This document shows positions 55,104 through 63,883 of a DNA stretch of 64,000 bases, piece by piece. Under the pieces are notes generated by a model, which worked only from the letters and a program-made list of their open reading frames with translations, was not told the origin of the DNA and did no database searches. The DNA is taken from NCBI GenBank assembly GCA_018401885.1, contig JAGYKB010000008.1, forward strand, positions 1 to 64,000, in the 5' to 3' direction. Source of the DNA: Gammaproteobacteria bacterium. Its GTDB lineage: Bacteria > Pseudomonadota > Gammaproteobacteria > Pseudomonadales > Pseudohongiellaceae. Every line of letters begins with the position of its first letter. Positions within the stretch are counted from its first letter, which is position 1. The translations under genes were made by a program, and so were the position numbers.

Positions 55104-56438
55104 ATGCAAGGCAAAAGCAAAAAGTCACTCACCTCGCTTGGTGAGGTTTTTACTACCTTTGTCGCTGGCCTACTTTTGAGCGGGCACATAATTGCTCAGC
55201 AAGCAGCGATGATGAATCCGGGCCTCGTCGGGCGTGATCAGACCGAGGCGATTCGAATTAACGAGGCGATTTTTCAAGCGACCGGATTTGGCAACACAAC
55301 AATGGTGGTGACGCCAGACGGTAACGTCATTATCGATACTTCGCTCATCGTCAATGCGCCACGACACAAGCGTCTGCTGCAGGCCGAGGACGATGGCCCT
55401 GTAAAATATATTATCCTGACCCATGCTCACGGCGACCATACCGGAGGAGTCAATGCATGGCGCGAAGAGGGCACCGAGATAATCGCGCAGGACGAGCACT
55501 ATGAATTCGTCAATTATCAGAACCGGTTAAAAGGAATGTTTTCGCAACGTAATGCGGCGCAGTTCCCTAGTCTCAATGTTGTGCAGCTGAGTGAGCTCGA
55601 GATCGCCGAAGGAGTTGATAATTTTGGCGCCGACATAGTGCCAACGATCATGTTCGACGAAGAATATGATTTCGAAGTCGGAGGGGTTGAGTTTAACGTG
55701 CTGCATACGCCAGGAGAGACCTACGATCACTTGAGCGTCTGGATACCAAAGTATCGCGCTGCTTTTGTTGGCGATAATTTTTACACTTCGTTCCCGAACA
55801 TGTATACGCTGCGCGGAACTAAGCCGCGCTGGGCGCTGGACTATGTCGATTCGATTAACCGGATACTTGCCCTAAAGCCCGAAATCCTTATTCCGAGTCA
55901 TGGAGACGCAATCATTGGTGAACAACAAATAGAACGCGAACTTACGCGCTATCGCGATGCTATCCTTTATGTTCACGACAAGACCGTGTTAGGCATGAAT
56001 CAGGGCAAAGACGTGCATACACTCATGGCTGAAATCAGTCTGCCGTCTGATCTGGATATCGGTGAAGGGTATGGGCGTATCTCATGGTCTGTGCGCGGTA
56101 TTTATGAAAATTATATGGGCTGGTTCGACGGTAATCCTACTTCAATGTTTTCGACGCCAGTCGACGATGCCTATCCCCAGCTCGTAGAACTCGCTGGTGG
56201 CGCGGAAGCGGTTGCCATGCTTGCCGAAGCGCAGATCGAGTCTGGTGACTTAGAACTCGCATTGCATTCAGCAGATATTGCGCTACGTGCCGAACCGAAA
56301 AATACAAGAGCACTGCAGGCACGGCTTGCTGCATTTAAAGCTTTGCTAGCTGCGTCAGACAACTCAAATGAAGCTGGCTGGCTTGGCTTCGGCGTGCGCG
56401 AATCTCAGGCCGCGCTGGACTCAGTGCTATCACCATAG
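55104..56438 (+). CDS. Exported SdsA-like metallo-hydrolase (short alkylsulfatase)
   Basis: A 444-aa exported protein related to SdsA1-type alkylsulfatases. A signal peptide (FVAGLLLSGHIIAQQ) precedes the metallo-beta-lactamase domain with THAHGDHTGGVNAW. The region from about residue 330 (ISWSVRGIYENYMGWFDGNP) is the alkylsulfatase dimerisation domain, followed by TPR-like helices. The SCP2-like C-terminal domain of SdsA1 (about 650 aa in all) is missing. AGGGAG precedes ATG 55104; an upstream frame from 55038 overlaps the previous gene. It converges on the CaiB gene with one base between stops. Confidence 0.82.
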   Translation: MQGKSKKSLTSLGEVFTTFVAGLLLSGHIIAQQAAMMNPGLVGRDQTEAIRINEAIFQATGFGNTTMVVTPDGNVIIDTSLIVNAPRHKRLLQAEDDGPVKYIILTHAHGDHTGGVNAWREEGTEIIAQDEHYEFVNYQNRLKGMFSQRNAAQFPSLNVVQLSELEIAEGVDNFGADIVPTIMFDEEYDFEVGGVEFNVLHTPGETYDHLSVWIPKYRAAFVGDNFYTSFPNMYTLRGTKPRWALDYVDSINRILALKPEILIPSHGDAIIGEQQIERELTRYRDAILYVHDKTVLGMNQGKDVHTLMAEISLPSDLDIGEGYGRISWSVRGIYENYMGWFDGNPTSMFSTPVDDAYPQLVELAGGAEAVAMLAEAQIESGDLELALHSADIALRAEPKNTRALQARLAAFKALLAASDNSNEAGWLGFGVRESQAALDSVLSP

Positions 56439-56439
56439 C

Positions 56440-57645
56440 TCAGATCACGCGTGCCGCGGCCAATGCCGCAATTTCGCTGTCCGAGTAGCCGAGCTCCCCA
56501 AGAATGGTGCGAGTATGTTCGCCTAGCGAGGGCACCTTAGAGACAGCAGCGTCGAAAGAGTCACTGCGCCCTGGCGGCGCAAGCGCTTCGAGAGTGCCCA
56601 CTTCGGTTTCCACCTCGATAAACCTGTTTAATGCGCGCAGTTGAGGATGTTGCCAGAGTTCCTCTATTGTATTGGCTTTCGCGCAAGCGATGCCGCAGGA
56701 CTCAAGCGCTTCGATGACTTCTTCAGTTTTTAGTTTCTTCAATTTTTCTTCAATAATTATGCGAAGACTGTCTCTATTCTGTGACCTATTACTATTGCTT
56801 ACGTACTCAGGCGCTGTGATCAAGCTGTCATCGCCGAGGATGATTCTGCAAAATTTTTCCCATTCGCGCTGGTTCTGAATACCGATCATTATCTCACTCT
56901 CGCCGCTACTGCTCTCACTGCCGGTACGAAAGCAGCCGTACGGATAGATCGTCGCATGGTCTGTTCCTGTGCGAGGCGGCTGACTTGCTCCATCTAGCGA
57001 ATAGTAAAGCGGGTAGCCCATCCACTCTGTCATTGCCTCAAGCATCGATATTTCGATATGGCTGCCGATGCCTGTCTTACTTCGCTGTATAAGCGCAGCA
57101 AGTATTGCAGCATGTGCTTGTGTTCCTGCAGCAATATCCGCTATCGAGATGCCGCTTTTTGAGCCCTGCTCAACATTCCCCGTTATGCCCAACAATCCCG
57201 CTTCGGCTTGTATGAGAAGATCATAGGCTTTGCGGGAAGACTGCGGGCCAGAGTTGCCGTAGCCGCTAATATCGCAAACTATTAGCTTTGGGTTTCTGGT
57301 CGCCAGTGTCTGTTTCTCTAAACCCATTTTCGCTGTAGCGCCGGGCGCGAGATTTTGAATAAACACATCAGCGGTATTTAGCAGAGTGTTAAGAACCTCG
57401 AGTCCTGCAGACTGTTTAAGATCTAGGGTAAGGCTTTCTTTCGACCTGTTTGTCCAAACGAAATGTGAAGATAAGCCGCGAGCCCGTGCGTCGTAGTGCC
57501 GCGCGAAATCGCCGCCATCGACGCGCTCGATCTTGATTACGCGTGCACCGAGTTCGGCAAGCTGGCGAGTTGCGAATGGCGCAGCGATCGCGTGTTCTAA
57601 TGCGATGACAGTTATGCCTTCTAGCGGCGGTGTGTGATGTGCCAT
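56440..57645 (-). CDS. CaiB/BaiF (class III) CoA-transferase
   Basis: A 401-aa formyl-CoA-transferase-like enzyme that moves CoA between carboxylic acids or within a molecule. The start GITVIALEHAIAAPFATRQL, the VIKIERVDGGDFARHYD strand and SGISIADIAAGTQAHAAIL (with the expected catalytic Asp near residue 165) are clear. It is downstream of the FAS1-like dehydratase gene on the same strand (48 bp gap). With the lyase and hydratase genes nearby, a mesaconyl-CoA C1-C4 transferase is possible but not proven by sequence. Confidence 0.88.
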   Translation of the reverse strand: MAHHTPPLEGITVIALEHAIAAPFATRQLAELGARVIKIERVDGGDFARHYDARARGLSSHFVWTNRSKESLTLDLKQSAGLEVLNTLLNTADVFIQNLAPGATAKMGLEKQTLATRNPKLIVCDISGYGNSGPQSSRKAYDLLIQAEAGLLGITGNVEQGSKSGISIADIAAGTQAHAAILAALIQRSKTGIGSHIEISMLEAMTEWMGYPLYYSLDGASQPPRTGTDHATIYPYGCFRTGSESSSGESEIMIGIQNQREWEKFCRIILGDDSLITAPEYVSNSNRSQNRDSLRIIIEEKLKKLKTEEVIEALESCGIACAKANTIEELWQHPQLRALNRFIEVETEVGTLEALAPPGRSDSFDAAVSKVPSLGEHTRTILGELGYSDSEIAALAAARVI

Positions 57646-57693
57646 TGTCTGAATTTTATTAACTCACTGATTTAATTAAAGGCATTTACCTGC

Positions 57694-58575
57694 TTAAACA
57701 AACTGTGCTTCTGCACGCATTGCCAGTATGCCATTGTCTTTAATTATCCAAAGTGGAACGCGCCCGTCAGAGTTTTTATTTCCTGCACAGAGAGTATAGT
57801 TCTGCGTGTCGACTATGGGGCTTACGGCTTTGAAGCTGAAGCTACCAAGGCGGCGATCGCTGGTCTCAAAATTTTGCTCGGCAAACTGAGCAAGTTGAGT
57901 AGCCAGTAAAGGCCCATGCACTACTAGTCCAGCATATCCCTCGACATTAACAGCATAGTCACGGTCGTAATGAATGCGGTGGCTATTGAACGTAAGTGCT
58001 GAAAACCGAAAGAGAGTGACAGCATCCCCGCACAAGGTCTGCGAGTATAGAGGGGCGGTTGACTCGAGCGGCGGTGTTACGCCCAGTGTTTTGATACCCG
58101 TTGCGTCTGAGTTGGTATTAGTTGCGGCTTCTCGAAAAACGAGTTCTTGTTGCTCTGTGAGTAGCTTGATTTCCTCCTGCCAGTATTCGTGTCTAATCGT
58201 GACAAACACTAGCTTGCCACTGCGGCCCTCTTTCGCCTGGATAGAATCAATAGTGGAATGACGTATTAGCGTCGCGCCGATCGGAATTTGGGCGAAAAAT
58301 TCGAGCTTTCCGCCAGCCCACATGCGTCGTGGCAGCGGTATAGGAGGAAGAAAGCCGCCGCGCTGCGGATGGCCGTCTTCGCTGAGCAAATGAGCAGGTG
58401 CTGGAGACTGGAAAAAACACCAATGGCCGAGTGTGGGTAAAAATTCAGTAGATAGAGTCTGCTCATCGTTTAGTAGAGTTGTTCGAAGTCGTGCAGCCAG
58501 AGCAGGATCAATAACGTCCTGAGAAACCTCGGTCTTCCCGCACCATTCGTCAAATTCATACTCGTTAGATGCCAC
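57694..58575 (-). CDS. FAS1-like (HTD2/Meh-type) acyl-CoA hydratase
   Basis: A 293-aa double-hotdog hydratase of the MaoC superfamily, in the FAS1-like dehydratase branch that includes mesaconyl-C4-CoA hydratase. The N-terminal half includes MWAGGKLEFFAQIPIGATL; the C-terminal hotdog shows FNSHRIHYDRDYAVNVEGY (active-site Asp/His) and LVVHGPLLATQLAQF. The start is GTG 58575, with AGGGAAA five bases upstream; a frame continues to 58701 without a ribosome site. It is divergent from a single-domain MaoC gene and followed by the CaiB gene. Confidence 0.83.
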   Translation of the reverse strand: MASNEYEFDEWCGKTEVSQDVIDPALAARLRTTLLNDEQTLSTEFLPTLGHWCFFQSPAPAHLLSEDGHPQRGGFLPPIPLPRRMWAGGKLEFFAQIPIGATLIRHSTIDSIQAKEGRSGKLVFVTIRHEYWQEEIKLLTEQQELVFREAATNTNSDATGIKTLGVTPPLESTAPLYSQTLCGDAVTLFRFSALTFNSHRIHYDRDYAVNVEGYAGLVVHGPLLATQLAQFAEQNFETSDRRLGSFSFKAVSPIVDTQNYTLCAGNKNSDGRVPLWIIKDNGILAMRAEAQFV

Positions 58576-58760
58576 TGTGATTTCCCTGAACTGTGCTATT
58601 TTAAAGACTAATTTAAGCGCTAACTTAAGGGCAACTGTGTATGCCTTTTTGGATGATGCAATCGAGGACTTAACATACTGTATGTCCTTTAAAGTTTCCA
58701 ACGACTTTCGCTGGCAAGGTTGCCGTAAACTCAGTGAGGCATTTAGAAAAAGGAGGGATG
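58576..58760. promoter_or_regulatory. Divergent hydratase promoter region with palindrome
   Basis: The gap between the FAS1-like and MaoC genes holds a perfect palindrome ACATAC-T-GTATGT at 58673-58685, a size usual for TetR- or GntR-type operators. TTAAGCGCTAACTTAAG lies near 58612. No regulator gene is next to it. AGGAGG at 58751-58756 serves the MaoC start. Confidence 0.45.
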
Positions 58761-59228
58761 ATGGCTGGAAAAACTTTCGAAGGATTAACAGTGGGCGCGG
58801 TATTCGAACACGAAATACGCCGCACTATAACCGAGACCGACAATCTGCTATTTAGTGCAATGACTCACAATCCGCAGCCGTTGCATATTGATGCGGAGTT
58901 TGCGGGCAAAAGCCAGCACGGCCGGATTCTAGTTAACAGTCTCTATACACTGGGGCTAGTGATTGGCATCTCCGTCTCAGAAACAACGCTAGGCACGACA
59001 ATTGGTAACTTAGGCATGGAGAATGTCGAATTTCCGCACCCTGTTTTTATCGGTGACACGTTAAGGGTGACAACGGTAATCAAAGATAAACTGGCGTCGA
59101 AAAGTAAACCTGACAGGGGGGTGGTGTGGTTCGAGCATAGCGCCTACAACCAGCGTGGCGAGCTAGTCTGTCAATGTCTCCGCAAGGGTATGATGATTCG
59201 CGATTCGCACCTTGCTACCACAAACTAA
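58761..59228 (+). CDS. MaoC-family (R)-specific enoyl-CoA hydratase-like
   Basis: A 155-aa single-hotdog hydratase/dehydratase. The MaoC motif is AMTHNPQPLHIDAEFAGKSQ near residue 33, with Asp and His of the catalytic pair, and GRILVNSLYTLGLVIG follows. ATG 58761 lies four bases from AGGAGG; ATG 58758 is too close. It is shorter than the two-domain mesaconyl-C1-CoA hydratase (about 350 aa), so its reaction in the local CoA module is uncertain. Confidence 0.85.
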   Translation: MAGKTFEGLTVGAVFEHEIRRTITETDNLLFSAMTHNPQPLHIDAEFAGKSQHGRILVNSLYTLGLVIGISVSETTLGTTIGNLGMENVEFPHPVFIGDTLRVTTVIKDKLASKSKPDRGVVWFEHSAYNQRGELVCQCLRKGMMIRDSHLATTN

Positions 59229-59229
59229 A

Positions 59230-59265
59230 AAGCCTCGGCTTGCAAGCGCGAGGCTTCTAGTTTTT
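59230..59265. terminator. Bidirectional terminator between MaoC and porin genes
   Basis: AAGCCTCG pairs with CGAGGCTT around an inner GCTTGCAAGC-type loop. T-runs follow on both strands (TTTTTC on plus, TTTTT on minus). It starts one base after the MaoC stop. Confidence 0.85.
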
Positions 59266-59269
59266 CTAT

Positions 59270-59292
59270 CCTCTCATGTGTTAGATGAGAGG
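59270..59292 (-). other. Second hairpin downstream of the porin gene
   Basis: CCTCTCAT pairs with ATGAGAGG across a seven-base loop, 20 bp after the porin stop. It has no T-run of its own and probably protects the porin mRNA end ahead of the bidirectional terminator. Confidence 0.5.
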
Positions 59293-59311
59293 CGAATTTG
59301 TCGCGGTAAAG

Positions 59312-60091
59312 CTACAGTGCAAAGTCCACCGAGTAAGAGAGAACAAACTTTAGATTGTCGTTATCTCGCGCGCTCATGCTTGCGTAGTCTTCCTCGCCGT
59401 CATTGTTGTCGTCGCTGCCCAACGTTGTGCTGCTGATAGTAAATGCGAATCCATCCTTAGCGAGAGTGACGCCATAATCTAAATAGTCGTCAGTTGTACC
59501 ATTAAACGCCTCAACAAAATCGCCCGCATGGCGACCGACGTGGAAGCTGAGCTCCGCCTCATTTGCGAGTTCAATAGCGTAGTCACCGTAAATATAGGTG
59601 GCTTTACCAAATCCAAAGTCTTGACCTGCTCCCTCGGCAGCCTCTGTGTCGGCAAGAATTTGTGCGCCGACGGTGAAGGCTCCAAAACTCAATGAGCCAT
59701 ACACTTCAGAAAAGTCGAATTCTGCGTTCTTATCATAGTTAAAATAGAGATAGCCCACGTCATAACCGATACCGCCTGCTTCACCAGAATAGCCGAAGTA
59801 AACGTCATGCTCGTAAGAGAATGCGTCTCCAGCATCGTATTCTACGTTAGAGATCCAAGTACCTACATAGAACCCATTGTCGGCAGCATAGTCTATGCCA
59901 CCCTGAGTGGCGGGCAAGTTGACTGATTGAGTAAGGCCGCGCCAGAGGTAGTTGTTCGTTATGCTTGCGTTCGCACTGAGTTCAGCTTGTGCGGCGACCG
60001 AGGTGAGCATTAAGCTGGCACCGAGCGCTGTTGTTGCGACGAGCTTGGCTCGTGTTGATGTTGTCATTGCGTTTAATGCTTTAGTCATCAT
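59312..60091 (-). CDS. TorF-family putative porin
   Basis: A 259-aa outer-membrane beta-barrel. The signal peptide ends SLMLTSVAAQA, followed by ELSANASITNNYLWRGLTQS, the start typical of this porin family, and alternating strands with aromatic girdle residues (GFYVGTWISNVEYDAG, IGYDVGYLYFNYD). It ends in a strand with C-terminal Leu. Cargo is unknown. ATG 60091 has GGAGAA seven bases upstream. It sits amid the CoA module and may admit the substrate (inference). Confidence 0.85.
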   Translation of the reverse strand: MMTKALNAMTTSTRAKLVATTALGASLMLTSVAAQAELSANASITNNYLWRGLTQSVNLPATQGGIDYAADNGFYVGTWISNVEYDAGDAFSYEHDVYFGYSGEAGGIGYDVGYLYFNYDKNAEFDFSEVYGSLSFGAFTVGAQILADTEAAEGAGQDFGFGKATYIYGDYAIELANEAELSFHVGRHAGDFVEAFNGTTDDYLDYGVTLAKDGFAFTISSTTLGSDDNNDGEEDYASMSARDNDNLKFVLSYSVDFAL

Positions 60092-60491
60092 CTGGTCTTC
60101 TCCATTGAGTGCGAATGCTTTTACCCGCTTTAATTCCATGAGAGGTATTCTTGGGTTTCGTGTACGACGTTTGCCCAGTTTTTAGGGGGCGAAGTAGTCA
60201 CATAGGGTAGATAGCAAACGCTGTGCCAGTTATAGTAAAAACAATAAAATCAGATGTTTGAGCAGTTTTTTACGGATAGGTGTGAATCGCCAATACAATT
60301 TTGCCTCGTTATGGCGCTCGATTTTGTGCATCGTGCTCTAAAGCGGTGCATAAATGGTTGGCGTCAGAGTCACAACGTTTTTAGGCTGCACTACTAAGGG
60401 TCATCTCGGTAGAATTAGGTCTGAGATAACGAGTTTCTCTACATGCCGAGATAGAACTTACACCCAAATGACTAATGAAAAGGAAGAAAGA
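60092..60491. promoter_or_regulatory. Divergent region between porin and CitE-like genes
   Basis: A 400-bp gap. The part near 60215-60260 is AT-rich and probably holds the porin promoter, but no convincing -35/-10 pair was found. GTGCAT occurs twice 20 bases apart near 60335-60355. An open frame into the lyase gene starts at 60354 but lacks a ribosome site. No RNA gene is recognised. Confidence 0.3.
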
Positions 60492-61385
60492 ATGCGTCTT
60501 CGCCGCTCACTCCACTTTGTACCCGGTGCTAATGAGAAGATGATGGGAAAAGCGCTCACTCTAGGTGCTGATGCGCTCATTTTTGATCTCGAGGACTCGG
60601 TTACTCCCGAGGCAAAACTGGCCGCGCGTGAAGCTGTGTGTGATTGGCTTGATGAGAATCATGAATGCGGTAAAGAGCGACTAGTGCGAGTGAATCCCTT
60701 AGACTCCCCATGGGGACGAGACGACCTCGAAGCAATCGTGATGCATCAACCCGATGGCATTGTTTTGCCGAAAGTGTTCTCCCGAGAGACTGTAGAGTCA
60801 GTAGATTCGATTTTGCGGATGGCGGAAAAAATGCTGCCCGAGCAGGCGACTCTTCCGCGGCTTGTTTTGATTGGTACTGAAGACGCGGGTGCGGTTTTTA
60901 ACTTGCCTCTAATGACGTCGCATCCACGCGTGGACGGATTAACCTGGGGTGCCGAAGATCTCTCTGTTTCGCTACGTGCGCGTCGGAAGCGCGACAGTAA
61001 TGGCAATTATCTCGAAGTATTTGGGTTTGTCAGGTCATACTGCTTATTGGCTGCAGCAGCGGCGGGGGTTCAACCCATTGACTCTGTCTATACTGACATA
61101 CGTGATATCGCCGGCCTATGTCGTGAGAGTGAGACAGCAGCGGACATGGGTTTCACCGGTAAACTAACCATTCATCCCGATCAAATCGAAGTCGTCAATG
61201 CGGCCTTTACACCGAGTAGCGAAGAGATTGAGCGCGCAGAAAGTCTTCTGCAGGCTTTCGAAGAGCATCGACGGAGCGGAAAGATGGCGTTCATTTTCGA
61301 AGGGTCGATGGTCGACGTTCCCCATTTAAAACATGCGGAGCAATTACTCGCAGTCGCTGCGCAGATTGCCGCTCAAAATAGCTGA
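60492..61385 (+). CDS. CitE/HpcH-type acyl-CoA lyase
   Basis: A 297-aa magnesium-dependent (beta-methyl)malyl- or citramalyl-CoA lyase-like enzyme. The family start RRSLHFVPGANEKMMGKAL, GADALIFDLEDSV (metal-binding Glu/Asp), RVNPLDSPWGRDDL, LIGTEDAGAVF and GLTWGAEDLSVSLRA are clear, and FTGKLTIHPDQIEVVNAAF is typical of CitE-like proteins. AGGAAG five bases upstream supports ATG 60492; ATG 60468 is the alternative. An acyl-CoA dehydrogenase gene follows by 60 bp. Confidence 0.88.
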   Translation: MRLRRSLHFVPGANEKMMGKALTLGADALIFDLEDSVTPEAKLAAREAVCDWLDENHECGKERLVRVNPLDSPWGRDDLEAIVMHQPDGIVLPKVFSRETVESVDSILRMAEKMLPEQATLPRLVLIGTEDAGAVFNLPLMTSHPRVDGLTWGAEDLSVSLRARRKRDSNGNYLEVFGFVRSYCLLAAAAAGVQPIDSVYTDIRDIAGLCRESETAADMGFTGKLTIHPDQIEVVNAAFTPSSEEIERAESLLQAFEEHRRSGKMAFIFEGSMVDVPHLKHAEQLLAVAAQIAAQNS

Positions 61386-61445
61386 GCTACTTCCGCAAAC
61401 GTAGATGAGAATGCGAGTACTCTCATTGGGCTTAAAGGGCAATAG

Positions 61446-62612
61446 ATGGATTTTAGTGAAAGTGATGAGCAACGCTTAATCCGCGAGTCGGTGCGAAAAC
61501 TCTGTCGCGATTTTCCCGATGAGTATTGGGAGCACAAGGATGCCGCAGGCGAATTCCCAAGCGATTTTTTCGATTCGATGGCAAAGGCGGGCTGGCTCGG
61601 AATTGCGATGCCAGAGAAATATGGCGGTGCAGGAAAAGGAATTCAAGAAGCCGCAATATTGCTCGAAGAAGTTGCTGCATCTGGTGCTGCGATGAATGGC
61701 GCAACGCCTCTGCATCTATCTATATTTGGTATGCACCCCGTTGTTAAACACGGCAGCGAATCGCTAAGGTCTGCCTATTTGCCAAAAGTCGCTCGTGGCG
61801 AAATGCATGTTGCGTTTGGCGTCACTGAGCCTAATGCGGGCACAGATACAACGGCGATCGAAACTTCGGCAAAGCGCGATGGTGATCATTATATCGTTCG
61901 CGGTCGCAAGGTGTGGACGACCAAGGCGATTGAATCCCAGCGCGTGTTGTTGCTTGTGAGGACAACGCCGCGTAAAGAGGTGCTGCGAAAGACCGATGGC
62001 ATGACGCTGCTGTTAGCGGAACTACAGCGCCCTGAGGTGACTATTTCACCTATTCCCAAACTTGGACGAAATGCAGTACGAACCTGCGAGGTGGTTTATG
62101 ATGACCTGCCTGTGGCGGTATCAGATCGCGTTGGGGAGGAGGGCGAAGGCTTTCGTTATTTGCTCGACGGACTCAACGCCGAGCGAATACTCATCGCTGC
62201 AGAAGCGCTGGGGATAGGGCGTGCGGCACTAAAGCGGGCGGTAAACTACGCAAACGAGCGCATAATATTCGATCGTCCCATAGGCAAAAATCAGGGGATT
62301 GCCTTTCCGCTAGCACAAGCGCGCACGCAGTTAGATGCTGCCGAACTGATGATTAGAAAAGCGGCGTGGCTTATCGATAATTCTAAGCCGTGTGGTGCCG
62401 AAGCGAATATGGCGAAATATCTCGCTGCTGAAGCTGGTTTTTTCGCCGCAGACGCGGCAATACAGACCCATGGTGGCTTTGGCTACGCACGTGAATATCA
62501 TGTCGAGCGCTATTGGCGCGAAGCGAGGCTAATGAAGCTCGCGCCAATTTCGCAGGAAATGATATTAAATTTTGTTTCCGAACACGTGTTGGGGCTTCCG
62601 CGTTCGTACTGA
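61446..62612 (+). CDS. Acyl-CoA dehydrogenase
   Basis: A 388-aa FAD-dependent acyl-CoA dehydrogenase. Visible are GWLGIAMPEKYGGAGKG near residue 55, FGVTEPNAGTDTTAIETSAKR near 123 (FAD-binding) and QTHGGFGYAREYHVERYWREA near 343 with the C-terminal signature. Length is normal. Chain length or branching preference cannot be read. It is between the CitE-like lyase and a metallo-hydrolase gene on the same strand, so the three are probably cotranscribed. Confidence 0.92.
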   Translation: MDFSESDEQRLIRESVRKLCRDFPDEYWEHKDAAGEFPSDFFDSMAKAGWLGIAMPEKYGGAGKGIQEAAILLEEVAASGAAMNGATPLHLSIFGMHPVVKHGSESLRSAYLPKVARGEMHVAFGVTEPNAGTDTTAIETSAKRDGDHYIVRGRKVWTTKAIESQRVLLLVRTTPRKEVLRKTDGMTLLLAELQRPEVTISPIPKLGRNAVRTCEVVYDDLPVAVSDRVGEEGEGFRYLLDGLNAERILIAAEALGIGRAALKRAVNYANERIIFDRPIGKNQGIAFPLAQARTQLDAAELMIRKAAWLIDNSKPCGAEANMAKYLAAEAGFFAADAAIQTHGGFGYAREYHVERYWREARLMKLAPISQEMILNFVSEHVLGLPRSY

Positions 62613-62642
62613 TTAAACAGACAAAAAGTTAAAGGATTGAAC

Positions 62643-63488
62643 ATGACTAAAACACTTAGGCTGGCTTTTATTTCTGCACTCATTGGATGGATTTGGCTCT
62701 CATCAGTGCAGGCGCAGGAGAACTCACCTCGCGATGATCCAAAGTTTCAGCGTGTGGAGCCTTTTCAGGTATTCGATAACCTTTATTACGTTGGCGCGAA
62801 GTGGGTGTCGGCATGGGTACTAGAAACCGATCAGGGGCTCATTCTTTTTGATTCTCTCTATGGTGAATTAACCGATATCGCCATAGACGGCATACGCGAT
62901 CTTGGTATGGATCCCGATGACATACGTTACCTGATTGTGAGTCACGCTCATTTCGACCACATAGGGGGAGCGCGACGCATCCAGGATGAATTCGGTGCGG
63001 TTGTTGTCATGACCCAAGAAGACTGGCAGATGACTGATGAGCCGGCGATTTATCAAGAATACCCCAAGCCTATTCGTCATCTCACCGCTACACATGGCGG
63101 GACTCTCAATCTTGGTCGAGAGAAACTCACGTTCATGAAAACCCCTGGCCATACGCCAGGTGTGCTCTCGACGAGTTTTACGGTTTACGACAACGGCTAT
63201 CCCCATGCCGCGGTAATGTTTGGAGGCGCAGGGCTAAATTTCGAAGGCGTTGAACGGACGCAAATGTATCTAGATAGCATTGCTTTTTTACAATCGCTCG
63301 ATGGCGTTGAGGTTAATATCCCTAACCATGAAGGGTCAGGGGCAGTCTTCGAGCGACTTGAGGCTCTTACGACACGGAAAAAAGGTGAACCGCATCCTTT
63401 TGTCGACCCGGAGGGCTGGACAAAGTGGTTAGAGGAGCTGTCAGCAGCAGCGCAAGAGAAAATGATTGAGGAGCGCTCGAAGCTCTAA
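62643..63488 (+). CDS. Exported subclass B3-like metallo-hydrolase
   Basis: A 281-aa protein with a signal peptide (LRLAFISALIGWIWLSSVQA) and metallo-beta-lactamase fold. The zinc site SHAHFDHIGGARRI has the HxHxDH pattern; the TPGHTPGVLSTSF histidine completes it. The layout resembles subclass B3 enzymes and their relatives; beta-lactam hydrolysis is not implied. AAAGGA six bases upstream supports ATG 62643 over a TTG at 62637. It is the third exported member of this fold in 9 kb. Confidence 0.85.
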   Translation: MTKTLRLAFISALIGWIWLSSVQAQENSPRDDPKFQRVEPFQVFDNLYYVGAKWVSAWVLETDQGLILFDSLYGELTDIAIDGIRDLGMDPDDIRYLIVSHAHFDHIGGARRIQDEFGAVVVMTQEDWQMTDEPAIYQEYPKPIRHLTATHGGTLNLGREKLTFMKTPGHTPGVLSTSFTVYDNGYPHAAVMFGGAGLNFEGVERTQMYLDSIAFLQSLDGVEVNIPNHEGSGAVFERLEALTTRKKGEPHPFVDPEGWTKWLEELSAAAQEKMIEERSKL

Positions 63489-63637
63489 CAGAGGCAAAGA
63501 ACCTCTCTGTAACGTTGCACAAAGGTAACGGGGCGCTTAGAGCTTGTTTGGCGGTGATAGACATACAGACAAAGCAGGCAATGCAGGCAATAAAAAAGGC
63601 AACGATCTTGAGGAACGCTGCCTTGATTATTCTTGTA

Positions 63638-63714
63638 TGGCGCACCCGGCACGATTCGAACGTGCGACCCCCTAGTTCGTAGCCAGGTACTCTATCCAGC
63701 TGAGCTACGGGTGC
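63638..63714 (-). tRNA. tRNA-Arg (anticodon ACG)
   Basis: The 77-base gene includes CCA. Read on the minus strand, acceptor GCACCCG pairs with CGGGTGC, the anticodon stem is CCTGG/CTAGG (one G-T pair) with loop CTACGAA and the T arm includes GTTCGAATC. The anticodon is ACG (plus-strand 63678-63680), whose A34 is the substrate of the TadA encoded at 12294. Confidence 0.96.
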
Positions 63715-63883
63715 TTAAGAGGGCGGTATTATAGCTAAATTTCGCGCTTTGCCTAGTGCCAATTGCGATCTTGATCGAGAATAGACGAATAGGGCGCTAC
63801 TCTTCGGATTTCAGTGCGTGCTTCTCAGAGCTAGTCTGTATAAATGAAAGACTTAGTGCGTTTTATCGTTTAAAGAGGGTGAT

